Below, one piece after another: positions 25,891 through 35,321 of a stretch of DNA of 64,000 nucleotides (position 1 is the first letter of the stretch; the number at the start of each line of letters is the position of its first letter). Source of the stretch: Paraburkholderia sp. IMGN_8 (GTDB lineage Bacteria > Pseudomonadota > Gammaproteobacteria > Burkholderiales > Burkholderiaceae). The stretch is taken from NCBI RefSeq assembly GCF_038050405.1, contig NZ_CP150901.1, forward strand, positions 1,302,001 through 1,366,000, in the 5' to 3' direction. The translations under genes were made by a program, and so were the position numbers. The notes beneath the pieces were generated by a model that searched no databases, had not been told where the DNA came from, and was given only the letters and a program-made list of their open reading frames with translations.

Positions 25891-26796
25891 CTAGTTTCGG
25901 CGATTTAAGGTCGCGGACGGGAAATTCTCGAAGAATATCTGCAACAGCAGATACTGCAAGGTAGTGAAGGTCGCTGTCTCCGCTTGACGAATCATTAAGG
26001 CAGGGCGCCGTTCCACAGACATTCGGAAATTTGGCCAGGATACATTGGTGTACGTAAGGTAAGCGGTTCCGTAAAATTTCTCAAGTTGGCTTGATAAGCA
26101 ACGTGGGACACAGCCTTTTGAAAAACTAAGTCCTAGTTCTTCGACATGCTGCGCGTGTGCGCGGATCTCGTCGAGGCGCGCCGAAAAGTTTCCCTCCAGT
26201 GCGTCTTTTGAGTCCATGGCCACCGCGTCTAAAAGATGCTTGGACAGGGGAAGAACTATCTCGATTCCCGGATCATCCGAGGGACACGCTTGGGCGCGAG
26301 AAGGCTCGCACCACCCCAGCGGGATATCTGTTCCAAGAAGCGGCGAGCGGTGTTTTGTACACGTATACACTCCAGGCAGCACATGCAGTCTATGCCAGTA
26401 CGATTCCCCATGCTCCCGCAAGTCGTCGAGCAAGCATTCCGGGCAAAAGCGACGACATGCCAAACGGCTCCACGGCGCTCCCACAAGCCAGTTAAAATCA
26501 GACCGTATTTGCGGGGCGGCCGCGACCAGGCTCGCACGTAATCGCTCGCGATGTCCGTTTGTCATAAACGCTGTCACATATGGATAGAGCGTGTGATTAA
26601 CGAGGATCTCGTCGTATGCCATGCCAGTCGAATCTGCGATTTTTTTCAGCGCGAATGGATTCAGGAAATGGAGTCGCTTCCTGCCCACGCCCGTAAGATC
26701 CTTAAGGACCTTGTCGAACGGAATACCGAGGTGCCGTGACGCCCTGATCAAAAGGCTGCTTGTCAGTTCGTCAGGATAGGGGCGAGGGAAATACAT
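25891..26796 (-). CDS. TniQ/TnsD-type target selector of a Tn7-like transposon
   Basis: 301 residues from ATG 26796; the longer open frame overlaps tnsC and is not family-like. N-terminus YFPRPYPDELTSSLLIRASRHLG is the TniQ signature. The zinc finger is CPECLLDD...YWHRLHVLPGVYTCTKH. In Tn7-like elements this protein binds the attachment site and recruits TnsC. It starts 5 bp beyond the tnsC stop, so it is the last gene of the operon. At about 300 residues it is short, like TniQ rather than full TnsD. Confidence 0.88.
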   Translation of the reverse strand: MYFPRPYPDELTSSLLIRASRHLGIPFDKVLKDLTGVGRKRLHFLNPFALKKIADSTGMAYDEILVNHTLYPYVTAFMTNGHRERLRASLVAAAPQIRSDFNWLVGAPWSRLACRRFCPECLLDDLREHGESYWHRLHVLPGVYTCTKHRSPLLGTDIPLGWCEPSRAQACPSDDPGIEIVLPLSKHLLDAVAMDSKDALEGNFSARLDEIRAHAQHVEELGLSFSKGCVPRCLSSQLEKFYGTAYLTYTNVSWPNFRMSVERRPALMIRQAETATFTTLQYLLLQIFFENFPSATLNRRN

Positions 26797-26800
26797 TTCA

Positions 26801-28423
26801 CTATCCCAGATCGAGTAGAGAATCCACGTCGGAGACAGCGCCCATATTGCGTAAATTTTCGAAAATTGTATTGCCGTTGTTGGCCGCGTCGTTGATTGCC
26901 TTGCGATAGTCGTCCGGAGCGAGTTCCTGCGCAACACTACTGGCGGATCTGACCTTGGTCTTCTTGGTACTTCTGTGTGGTGTTAAAAGCTCAATTGCGG
27001 TTTTGGTACCATCAAGGACGCTTTTTGCTTTCCCCTGTGCCTCTACTGCGTTCGCGACGCTTAACGCACGGTCTTTGTCCACGCCAACGCTCACCAGCGC
27101 CGATGCGATCGTCGGAGTGAAGTCCTGATGGCCAAGTGTCACCGAGCCTTTCTGGTTGCGCAATCCCTCGTACTTGTTCAGGGAGCCCTCGAGTAAACTA
27201 GCGAATTTGATGGGCGCTATGTCGCCGTATTGGTCGAGCAGTGTCGCGTCGCCCGACCGGTACGCATCTATCATCGGATGAACTCGCGTAAAGTCGCGAT
27301 TCCAGACGAGCTCGAGAGTTTGGGCGGTGATTGTTTCGCTCGAGTCGATGATTGACTGCCACTGGCAGCAAGCGAAGAGCTTGATTGCGATGTCGATGAT
27401 TCCCTGGCTGTAGTAAAACAGGAGGTCAGCAAGCGCCTGAGTGAGCGCGACAGGTTTCTTCAGCCACTGGAATACCCACAGTGTCGTAATAAAATCCTCC
27501 CATTCGAGGGGGTTCTGAAGGTCATGGCTGGCGGAAAGGTGGCCCCACTCGGGGAAGCCGCTGCCAACGGAGCGCCGGCCTTGCCGGAAATCCAAGCCGA
27601 GCACTTCAACAGCCTTATTTGTGCCCACGAAGAGAATGGGGACACCGAGTTCGTTGGAAGCTGAAACGAGGGCGGCCATCAGCTTTTGCGTGTTTTTGCT
27701 GCCGTGCTTCAGATTCTGCACTTCGTCCACGATGAGAATGCCAACGCAATGGATATGCATTACCCGGGCAACATGATTCAGCAAGGTCTCGACAGATATG
27801 GTGACTCTACCGTATTTCTGGTAGTAGTTGCCGTCTGGAACCAACTGGTCAATTTTTCGAAGAATGGAATGAGCAAGGCCTTTGATTGACGCTCCGTCAT
27901 GTGGCGTTTCGATATGAAGGTGCGTAATTTGTGTTATGTCCAGGTCCGGATGGTAAATCGCCTGAGGATACCGCGCCATCAGGCGCTTCAGAGTCGTCGT
28001 TTTGCCTTGCCCAGATACGCCGATCAGTGCACTCGAGTATTGTGAAGTTGCGTGCACTAGATCGTTTATCGGGCTGAATGCCTTTCCGGCCTGTTGAGCT
28101 TCATAAAGTTTTTGGAACACCTGGACGTGCGCGGCTGTCCGCGGTGTCCGTCCGACATACCCCTGCCGTAGCATGGTATCCAGCGCCCAGCCGAGTACGA
28201 CATGGCGTTCGAGCGGTGCCATAAACGCTGAAAGTTCGGCGACCAGATGCAGCCTCTCGAATGGCGGCCATGTTCGCTGTTCCTCTTCGAAAGAGGGCAG
28301 TGCATGGAGGTACTCTCAGAGTGCTTCGTCGTCCAGAGCCGGTGGCAATGCTGCGATGAGTGGGTTGTTCCGAAATCGCGGAATCCGCTGTTCCGTGTAG
28401 ACGGCGGTTACAGCAGCCGACAT
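26801..28423 (-). pseudogene. TnsC/TniB-type AAA+ ATPase with in-frame stop
   Basis: The natural start is ATG 28423, 4 bp behind the tnsB stop (TAACATTATG). From there 35 codons read family-like (VYTEQRIPRFRNNPLI), then TGA occurs at 28316-28318, and the same frame continues with family-like residues (PPFERLHLVAEL). The long uninterrupted part, 473 residues, can begin at ATG 28222. It holds Walker A GVSGQGKTT, Walker B ILIVDEVQNL and a sensor-type FVGTNKA. TnsC links target choice (TniQ) to the TnsAB transposase. Either the transposon is disabled, or re-initiation at 28222 gives an N-truncated protein lacking the part that likely contacts TniQ/TnsB. Confidence 0.85.
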
Positions 28424-28427
28424 AATG

Positions 28428-30608
28428 TTATTTCGCGATTCCATTGAGCATCTTCTGCTTCTTCAGTCGTAGCTTTTCCTGAATTGAAAGCGGTCTGGTC
28501 GGTGTTTCGTCTGCAACTGGCTGTAGCTGCGGCGCGGTTACGGTTGCGGAACGGTCTGGCATCGGGACGACGTTATCTGGCAAACCGGTGGGAAAGGGCG
28601 GTTGCTGAGGAGGTGAGGGTCTTGCTGCCTCACGTTGTCTGCGAGCTTGTTTTTCAGCCTCACGGTCAGCCGCGATGTCAGCCTTACGGGAAGAGCGTGA
28701 TTTGCCTTTGGTTGCTTCCTTCATTGCGGCGTGCGCCGGTTGCGCGATGTCTGCAATGAATTTCTTGAGGTTGATTTTCTCCTGCAGGGCATTATCTTGA
28801 CCCTCTTGCAGAAGTCGCGTCACAGTCTTCTGCACGTATTTGACTTCCGCAAACGAGTAACCCCGGTAAGGCTCACTTGTCGTGGTAAGTTCGCACGTGT
28901 ATGACTTGCGAGCGTCCTGCGGATCGTGGACGATTATCGAATTCACAAGTCGACGGTCGTAGGAAACATTGACGTCAAATCTGCCACGGTTCGCCGCGCT
29001 CACGAACCATCCCTTCTTTTCTATGTCCTTGCACGAATAGAAACAGCCCTGGAAGAGAATACCTTGTTCAGTAACAGTCGCTTCGTCACGGGGAAGCAAT
29101 TGAAGGCGCAGATACTCTTCGCTGTAGCGTGAAATAACGCCCGCGCTGTAGATGACGTTGTCCTCCCAGATTTCGCGTGGAGCAGGGCTGACCCCACGGA
29201 GCGCCGCCCTCGGGTCGAGCGGATATTTCTTCATCTCGCGACGGTTATGGGCAACGATTGCGCGCAAGATTATCGCTATAAATTCGTCAAGCGTGAGGCA
29301 TGCGTCCCGATCATAGTGCTTTCCCCGACGTCGAGTCACGTTTGAGGGTGGTTCGTACCCGGGCGTAGCGGGTGCGATTGACGCGTGAATCAGTTTGAAT
29401 CCACACTCAACTGTGCCTTTGTTTTGTGGCGAGAGAGGAGGCGCGTTCGAAATCGTGCTCTCCATCCCGTCGCATATGCGGCTGCTGTTGCGGGAAATCA
29501 TCTCTCCGCAGTCGCCGAGGAATTTCTGCGGAAAAATTCTGTCAGCCGGCCAATCTCGCGGGTCGTAGGGAACGCCATACTTGTGGCAAAGTGCTGCCTT
29601 GTCTTCGGCCAGGCTTAGAATTGCCTGTACCGCTGTTTCCCAGCCAGGATGCTCCAAACCTACATAGAAGCCGACGCAAAGGCGACTGTACCTGTCATAG
29701 ATGAGATACATCGTCGGCTTGCCGATAATCTTTGACCGGTCTGCCTGCGCCACGAGGAAGACGTCGGCGATGGTCGCGTCAATCTCATAGATGTACCCGA
29801 CACCGATTGCCTCATATAGCGCGCTGCCAATTCGCTGGTCGTGATCGCGCTCGAAGTCCTTGTTCCCCTTTTTGCGGCGTAGAATTGTTTCCAGGGAGAA
29901 GCAACGCTTCACCACCGTATAGAATTGCCGATAGGAAGGGCGTTCCCCGGACGGCTTGACGAAGCTGTCGCCGTTACCGTCCTGATACGAGTAGTGCTCC
30001 TTTAGCATCTCCTGATATGCGTGCTCGAGCGTAGATACGTCCCCGTTCAGGTAGTGCTCATTGACTGCGTCCTTGACATGTTGGTCATCGACGCTACGGC
30101 TCATCTGGTAAATCTCGTAGCGGTTGTCAGACGGGCGTCGTCCTCGGGCATTAGTAGCTTGACGCTGGTTCAGACCAATATTGGGAAAATCTGGTAGCAA
30201 GGCATCCTGAGTCTGGCCGCCACGCCAGTAGTTGCGCAGATACTTGTTGATTGTGGTCTTTGATACGCCAGTCTCCTCAGCGCGTGCCGATACCAGTGGC
30301 CCACGCAGTTTCGGGTCAAAAATTGCAGCACCGGTAAGGAGTGGACTGATGATTTCCCATGCCTCCTTGCGCCTCTTTTTTGCCGCGTCCGTGTATTCAG
30401 ACACACTCCGTTGGCCAGTGCTCGTCACAAGAGCCGACTTGTGCTTGTCCATGTCGTCGAGCAGCGCGGAGTAGGAACACTTTCTGGGCCACGTGGACTC
30501 GTCAGACACATTGATGACCCAAGCCTCGTCGGTCTCTGGCGCGACTTGAAGCAGCCGGTAACAAGTCCCTGTTTCGTTGTGGTACAGGTCATTCTTCAGG
30601 AGCGCCAT
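28428..30608 (-). CDS. TnsB-like DDE transposase of a Tn7-like element
   Basis: 726 residues from ATG 30608, which overlaps the tnsA stop (TAATG). N-terminal DNA-binding helices, then the catalytic domain with D277 (YEIDAT), D366 (FLGDCGE) and E401 (NKGTVECGF), spacing typical of DDE(35) enzymes, followed by a Mu-type C-terminal beta barrel region. The tail is basic and Pro/Gln-rich (residues about 640-726), the part that in TnsB contacts TnsC. It recognises transposon ends and makes the 3' strand transfer. Confidence 0.92.
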   Translation of the reverse strand: MALLKNDLYHNETGTCYRLLQVAPETDEAWVINVSDESTWPRKCSYSALLDDMDKHKSALVTSTGQRSVSEYTDAAKKRRKEAWEIISPLLTGAAIFDPKLRGPLVSARAEETGVSKTTINKYLRNYWRGGQTQDALLPDFPNIGLNQRQATNARGRRPSDNRYEIYQMSRSVDDQHVKDAVNEHYLNGDVSTLEHAYQEMLKEHYSYQDGNGDSFVKPSGERPSYRQFYTVVKRCFSLETILRRKKGNKDFERDHDQRIGSALYEAIGVGYIYEIDATIADVFLVAQADRSKIIGKPTMYLIYDRYSRLCVGFYVGLEHPGWETAVQAILSLAEDKAALCHKYGVPYDPRDWPADRIFPQKFLGDCGEMISRNSSRICDGMESTISNAPPLSPQNKGTVECGFKLIHASIAPATPGYEPPSNVTRRRGKHYDRDACLTLDEFIAIILRAIVAHNRREMKKYPLDPRAALRGVSPAPREIWEDNVIYSAGVISRYSEEYLRLQLLPRDEATVTEQGILFQGCFYSCKDIEKKGWFVSAANRGRFDVNVSYDRRLVNSIIVHDPQDARKSYTCELTTTSEPYRGYSFAEVKYVQKTVTRLLQEGQDNALQEKINLKKFIADIAQPAHAAMKEATKGKSRSSRKADIAADREAEKQARRQREAARPSPPQQPPFPTGLPDNVVPMPDRSATVTAPQLQPVADETPTRPLSIQEKLRLKKQKMLNGIAK

Positions 30609-31456
30609 TATTGACCTCCCATCGCACGAAGACCTTCCGTCTTGAACGTACAACGGAAGCTGGCCAAGGGCGCGCTCGCAAGGTCGGGGTTGCTCAAGTC
30701 ACAAATCAGGACACGCTCGTGCATCAGCAGTTTCGCTATGCGCAGCCCTTCGCCCGGATTGAGGCCCTGTCGAATCTCAAAATTCCGACAATATTCCTGG
30801 AGTGGCTGATTCCTGGTCGATCTTGCAAGGTCATGAGCCATGATGAGCGATTGTTCGCGCAGGGCACCGGCATATCGCTCGTCTTCGCCGGACTTGACCA
30901 TGCCACCGCGAATCCACTCGATGTTGCGAATCTTCTGCATCGGTAGTTCAGAGTGGAAGGCGAGGCGGTGCGGAATGTCCATTCCTGCAAAGTACGTTCG
31001 TGTAATCTGCAGCTTCTCGATCTTACGTGGATCTTCAGAATCCTCGGTCCGCTTGCAGTCCCACGCCTCGAGTCGCTTTTGGTCGTTTTCATGGAAGTCG
31101 ACCAGGAAGTCGACCGTCATAACCGTGGGAACTTTCGTCCCTGGATAATACGGGTGAGCGATGCCAAGGGCGGCAGCTATTTCGAGCGTGAGTTCCCGGT
31201 CGAGCGGGTATTCCTCCCGAATGCCGGTGACACGCTGGGACCACTCAAGAGCATAGAACGTATTCGCTTCGACATCTGATAGCAGATGTACGCTGCGACC
31301 GCATTTCGGGCTGTGCGGGCGGCTGACGCGTCCAAGGGAGGAGAGGTCGAACGCCTCCAGCCACGGTTTGTAATTGGCACCTTCCCCGCGGCCTCGGCCT
31401 TCGGCCTGCCATTCCTTGATGAGCGCTTCCGTCATCTTTTTTGGGCCACGTCCCAT
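30608..31456 (-). CDS. TnsA-like endonuclease of a Tn7-like element
   Basis: 282 residues from ATG 31456 (GGAG eight bases upstream). TnsA-type N-terminus MGRGPKKMTEALIKEW and GEGANYKPWL; catalytic residues of the restriction-like fold: E in ALEWSQRVTGIREEYPLDR, D in MTVDFLVDF, and Lys in AWDCKRTED. A C-terminal winged-helix part follows. TnsA cuts the 5' ends so that transposition is cut-and-paste. First gene of the operon, hence the right transposon end would be expected near 31.5 to 31.6 kb. Confidence 0.92.
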   Translation of the reverse strand: MGRGPKKMTEALIKEWQAEGRGRGEGANYKPWLEAFDLSSLGRVSRPHSPKCGRSVHLLSDVEANTFYALEWSQRVTGIREEYPLDRELTLEIAAALGIAHPYYPGTKVPTVMTVDFLVDFHENDQKRLEAWDCKRTEDSEDPRKIEKLQITRTYFAGMDIPHRLAFHSELPMQKIRNIEWIRGGMVKSGEDERYAGALREQSLIMAHDLARSTRNQPLQEYCRNFEIRQGLNPGEGLRIAKLLMHERVLICDLSNPDLASAPLASFRCTFKTEGLRAMGGQ

Positions 31457-31571
31457 TTCCTCTACTCCGTACGATTGCAAGTGCCGGGCGGAAGACGCCA
31501 GGCTTCAAGTGCGTGTAGATACCCAAATTCGCACAACGCTTAAATCGCTATACGAAAAAACATAGATCTTT

Positions 31572-31595
31572 TATGTGGCGTAAAGATCCCACATA
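31572..31595. promoter_or_regulatory. Inverted repeat between tnsA and the DUF6471-like gene
   Basis: TATGTGG-N10-CCACATA, a perfect 7-bp repeat in an A/T-rich divergent region. May be an operator controlling the tns operon. The region 31457-31653 is also where a transposon end would be sought; no repeated TnsB-type sites were seen. Confidence 0.45.
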
Positions 31596-31662
31596 TGAGA
31601 CTATAGGATGGCCGTGACGAGAGTGCGAGTGATACTCGCGCTTTTCGTCTGGTGTGGCATCA

Positions 31663-31896
31663 ATGATCGACTGGAACCGTGAGGCAAAGCGTTTGCTTCG
31701 GGCTGAGCTCGTGCGTAGGCAGATTGGCTACAAGCAACTGGCCGTTCTGCTGGAAGGGCTCGGGGTGGAGGAAACCGAGCGTTCAATAGCGAACAAGATC
31801 TCGCGAGGGGCCTTCACGTTCGTTTTTTTCCTGCAGTGCATGAAGGCGCTGCGTCGGCCTGCGATTCACATCGATCTCACCGACATCGGGGAGTAG
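31663..31896 (+). CDS. DUF6471-like small helix-turn-helix protein
   Basis: 77 residues from ATG 31663 (GTG 31654 possible). WNREAKRLLRAELVRRQIGYKQLAVLLEGLGVEETERSIANKISRGAFTF resembles the DUF6471 family, whose fold looks like an XRE-type HTH. Divergent from tnsA with the inverted repeat between them, so it may regulate the transposition genes. The next 348 bp (31897-32244) contain nothing I can support. Confidence 0.7.
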   Translation: MIDWNREAKRLLRAELVRRQIGYKQLAVLLEGLGVEETERSIANKISRGAFTFVFFLQCMKALRRPAIHIDLTDIGE

Positions 31897-32244
31897 CAGG
31901 GCGTAAGCGGGCAACTTGGCGGTGGCGAGCGCGGCAGTGTTGTCCTGCTCGGCGGATATGCGTTGCGCGGCTCAAGCCCGCGTAAGTGGCGATTCGAGGA
32001 CTGACTGAGGGAAGGCCGGCGACTGGGTGAGCCGATCAATCGAGTGGATTACGAATAGGTGTGCGAATTAAAGTGGAATCTGCGTCCATCGTGACCCTCT
32101 CAGCCGACTCAGATTTGTCTAAGGTGATTGCTGGGAAGATGGTGTTGGGTTAAATGTTAAGGCGAAACCCCGGGAAAGGTAAGGCTGCGGCACTTTGGAT
32201 TGCCTGAATGTTCGTAGATGAGCGGCCCGTGGGGAGGAGGGGAA

Positions 32245-33027
32245 GTGAAGATCCAGATTGCGTCTGACCTTCATCACGAGATGGCACAGCACCGCGCGGA
32301 TCTCGCTGCACCACTTCCAGTGACGCGTGAGACGGATGTCCTCGTTCTGGCTGGGGACATTCACGAGGGCAGCAGAGCTATCGACTTGTACAGCGGTTGC
32401 CGTGTCCCTGTCGTGTATGTCACTGGCAATCACGAACCGCTTGGGCACGACTATCAGAAATTGTTGAGTGAACTTCGCGAGCGTGCACAAGGAACATCAG
32501 TGCGTTTTTTGCAGGACGATGAGCTCGTTCTTGGAAACGTAAGATTCCTCGGTGCGACCCTTTGGACGGACTACAGCCTCTACCCATTACGGCTTAACGA
32601 TGCCATGCGTGCTGCCGGTGCGGCGATGGTGGAGCATAAGGGCATCAAACAGGGATCAGGCCGCTTTTTCCGACCCGAAGACGCGCGTGAACATCAGGGC
32701 CGGACACTGCGCTGGTTACGCGAACGTCTCGATGAGTCGTTTGACGGAAAAACAGTCGTGGTCACGCATCACGCACCGTCGGGCATGTCGATCCCTCAAA
32801 AGAACCGGGCACACGTTCTTGCCGCCGCATATGCCTCGAACGTTGAACTTCTGGTGATCAAGGCGGATTTATGGATTCACGGTCACATTCATGCATCAAG
32901 CGACTACCGGATAGGTGATTGCCGCGTGATCTGCAATCCGCGAGGACGACCGGGCAAGAACCGCGACAACCCAGATGTGCCTTATGAAAACGCGAATTTC
33001 GACCCGTCGCTTGTTATTGAACTGTAG
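32245..33027 (+). CDS. Metallophosphoesterase (calcineurin-like)
   Basis: 260 residues from GTG 32245, chosen because GGAGGAGGGGAA stands directly before it. All five metal-binding blocks are present: SDLHHE, AGDIHE, TGNHE, TTHH-type VVTHHAPSG and HGHIH. Substrate could be a nucleotide, phosphodiester or phosphoprotein. Cytoplasmic. First of a rightward pair with the next hypothetical gene. Confidence 0.9.
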   Translation: MKIQIASDLHHEMAQHRADLAAPLPVTRETDVLVLAGDIHEGSRAIDLYSGCRVPVVYVTGNHEPLGHDYQKLLSELRERAQGTSVRFLQDDELVLGNVRFLGATLWTDYSLYPLRLNDAMRAAGAAMVEHKGIKQGSGRFFRPEDAREHQGRTLRWLRERLDESFDGKTVVVTHHAPSGMSIPQKNRAHVLAAAYASNVELLVIKADLWIHGHIHASSDYRIGDCRVICNPRGRPGKNRDNPDVPYENANFDPSLVIEL

Positions 33028-33055
33028 CAGTCTACGGAATTCCCGGGAGAGAGTG

Positions 33056-33460
33056 ATGCCAATCTACGTAGGCACTGCCACTGACGACAAACCCGAGATT
33101 TTGCTCGAGTGCTGGTCTATCCGGGAGACAGATAATGGAGACCGTCACTTCGTCGGGTTTAACACAGCTCATTGTGATGGCCGTGTAAGCACACCAATAG
33201 TCTCGTTTGATCCGCGCACCAGATTGGGAGTGACGTCTAGTTGTCGGCAGTATAGGCTCATAGGTAGGGCTGGTTTTGACAAAGACGCCGAGTACGTCTG
33301 GAACTGGGCGGTGAGGGTCTGGGACATATCAAACTGGTCTGACGTCACGGGGCAACTGTGCCCGGATTGGCGAAATCCGGTCCCGGAGGCGGAGAGGACT
33401 GCGGATTCATCTCGAATCGACGGATGCCTGACACCGCCTGCGGATGCTGAGGGAGGCTAG
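33056..33460 (+). CDS. Conserved hypothetical protein, 134 aa
   Basis: ATG 33056, GGGAGAG upstream. YVGTATDDKPEILLECWSIRE and YVWNWAVRVWDI are motifs I associate with small proteins of Burkholderia islands, but no function is known to me. Starts 28 bp after the phosphoesterase and is probably co-transcribed. Confidence 0.7.
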   Translation: MPIYVGTATDDKPEILLECWSIRETDNGDRHFVGFNTAHCDGRVSTPIVSFDPRTRLGVTSSCRQYRLIGRAGFDKDAEYVWNWAVRVWDISNWSDVTGQLCPDWRNPVPEAERTADSSRIDGCLTPPADAEGG

Positions 33461-33585
33461 CGAGTTTCCTGCCTCAATATGTTCGGGAGCGCGTCTTCTC
33501 GACGTCGCTTACCGGAGATTCGTATGGCCTGAGTCGACTGAGCTACAGCACGCTGAGCCATGTTCTTGAGTATCGGCGGACGATG

Positions 33586-33849
33586 ATGGCAAAACGAAAG
33601 TGCGAACGTAAACGGCCTGATGCAGCGAAATTGCAATCGCTTTCGAGAGAGTTGGGAGCCGCTTTGCGCAAGAGTGGAGCTGCAGCCATACTTAAGCAGA
33701 TGAGTCCGCGCGAATTCGTCGACTTCATGACCAGTTCGTCCTTCGAAATAGGACTTATCTTCAAACGTGATCTCAGAGACGCACTCTATGACATGCGGCG
33801 GGACTCGAGCAGAAAGCGGTCACGGGCTCGACGTGGCACAGGTAAGTAG
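33586..33849 (+). CDS. Hypothetical basic protein, 87 aa
   Basis: Starts MAKRKCERKRPD (ATG 33583 or 33586) and ends in a strongly basic tail RRDSSRKRSRARRG. Helical, possibly nucleic-acid binding. No recognisable ribosome binding site and no family known. Confidence 0.45.
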   Translation: MAKRKCERKRPDAAKLQSLSRELGAALRKSGAAAILKQMSPREFVDFMTSSSFEIGLIFKRDLRDALYDMRRDSSRKRSRARRGTGK

Positions 33850-33851
33850 AT

Positions 33852-34181
33852 TCATCTCGAATTAGCGCGTGCCAGGCGGGGATGGTTGCCGACGCCCCAC
33901 GGTACCTCTTTGACCTTCACGCCGCACTGGCGGCAGTCGACGTGGCGCATCGAATAGAGCAGAATCACTGCGAAACCCCAGACCGGAATGAATTCGAAGC
34001 GACGTTCATGGAGTCTGTCATACCCGCTGCCAAGTTTGTTGCAACACGAGCAGATCGGCTTGGAGCCCTTGCGCGGGCGCGCGTCAAATTCAACGCTCTG
34101 GGTCGCGTCGCACAGGCGTGCACCTTCGTACACGAAACCGGGAAAATGATGGCAGGCATTCAGCAATCGTGTCAGCAGCAT
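33852..34181 (-). pseudogene. Truncated ISL3-family transposase (N-terminal zinc-finger part)
   Basis: 109 residues from ATG 34181. PICSCCNKLGSGYDRL, RRFEFIPVWG and VDCRQCGVKVKEVPW are the N-terminal zinc finger of ISL3 transposases. The rest (about 300 residues including the catalytic domain) is missing; the frame ends after GNHPRLARANSR. Confidence 0.8.
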
Positions 34182-34368
34182 GGCTAGCAAACGAAGAAGC
34201 GTCGGTAAGACAGATATGGTCGCGCGCGGAATGAGCGACCTCGAACGCTTTGTGCCTGACTTGCAAAATTGGGCGGCTTGCTGGAGCGTCGAAGACCAAG
34301 ATGTTCCATATAGATGGCGATGATGCGAGCAATTGGTGGCCGCGCGAAGTCGATTTGAGAGGTGAATC

Positions 34369-34890
34369 GTGTTGAGTTCGAGGGATGACGCATACAACCT
34401 ACTGGCCGAGCTTGGCGCCAGTCTTCGCCTTGTTCGTCATGTCAAGCTGGTCGGCGAGGCCGCCGACTTGCTGATACAACGCTATCGGTCAATGGGCCTA
34501 ACGTTCGATGCCCAAGTAGTCGAGATGGGCGTTGCGGTCCACGATGCTGGCAAGATCCTGTATCCGAACGAGCTCGACGGACCGGGCTCGTTACACGAGC
34601 CCGCCGGGGAGCAGCTCATGATTGAGCACGGCGTACAAGCCAACATCGCACGCTGCTGCATCACGCATGCCGCGTGGGGTGATGAGGGTGTGTCGCTTGA
34701 AGAACGGACCGTCGCCCTTGCCGACAAGTTGTGGAAAGGCAAACGGGAGGCCGAGCTTGAGCTTCTGGTGATCGATGAAGTCGCCAAGCGGCTGGGCGTC
34801 GGCCGCTGGGACGTGTTCGCAGAGTTAGATTCGACATTCGAGGACATTGCGGTCGGCGCAGGTGACAGATTGAAACGCAGCCGAGTCTGA
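34369..34890 (+). CDS. HD-domain phosphohydrolase-like protein
   Basis: 173 residues from GTG 34369 behind GAGAGG. HD metal site: H of RLVRHVKLVGEA, the HD pair in AVHDAGK, further His in HEPAGEQL, ITHAAWG and D of ALADKLWKG. Such small HD proteins hydrolyse nucleotides or phosphate esters; some occur as cargo of mobile elements. Substrate unknown. No direct partner gene. Confidence 0.85.
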   Translation: MLSSRDDAYNLLAELGASLRLVRHVKLVGEAADLLIQRYRSMGLTFDAQVVEMGVAVHDAGKILYPNELDGPGSLHEPAGEQLMIEHGVQANIARCCITHAAWGDEGVSLEERTVALADKLWKGKREAELELLVIDEVAKRLGVGRWDVFAELDSTFEDIAVGAGDRLKRSRV

Positions 34891-35321
34891 TGGTACTACG
34901 GTGATCGACAGCACACCGACTTGGCAACCGACTGCAACCGGATCGTAGCGTCGCCAGCTCATACACCACACTTACTACCGCTACCCCTGCGACAACAACC
35001 TGCACGTACAGATTTGTGCACCCTTAAGCTAACGGTGGAACACCCAGACCAGGTGACATGACTGCACTATGCTCGCGTCTCGTCCCATGATCGGCCGAAC
35101 AACTGAAGACGCAAGCGGCGTGGTTCGGGGAACATTGCCGCGAAGCCGGTTTTAGCGATGTCGAAGTCGTCACCGATTTGGGCCGTGTCCCGAACTGCTG
35201 TAAGAAAGGGCTACATGACTTTCCTGCTGGAGATCGTTCGCGGGCGCGTCGCGCGGCGGACGATAGTAATGAAGGATCGGAGACTGCGCTTTGTCCGCGA
35301 AGGAGCCCGTTGCAGGCGGAG
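34891..35321. other. Gap holding an IS607-type resolvase remnant
   Basis: 431 bp with no intact gene. The part 35060-35310 is described separately; 34891-35059 shows nothing I recognise. Confidence 0.5.
35060..35310 (+). pseudogene. Serine recombinase (IS607 TnpA-like) remnant
   Basis: YARVSSHD, then in the next frame AEQLKTQAAWFGEHCREAGFS and VEVVTDLG...CKKGLHDF, then in another frame FLLEIVRGRVARRTIVMKDR.LRF. Together they reproduce the N-terminal catalytic domain of an IS607-type resolvase with two frameshifts. The HTH and downstream tnpB are absent. Confidence 0.65.

Noticed and set aside
28066..28305. Separate 79-residue gene between tnsB and tnsC
   Set aside because: It is a different frame over the 5' part of tnsC; the tnsC frame itself is family-like on both sides of the TGA.
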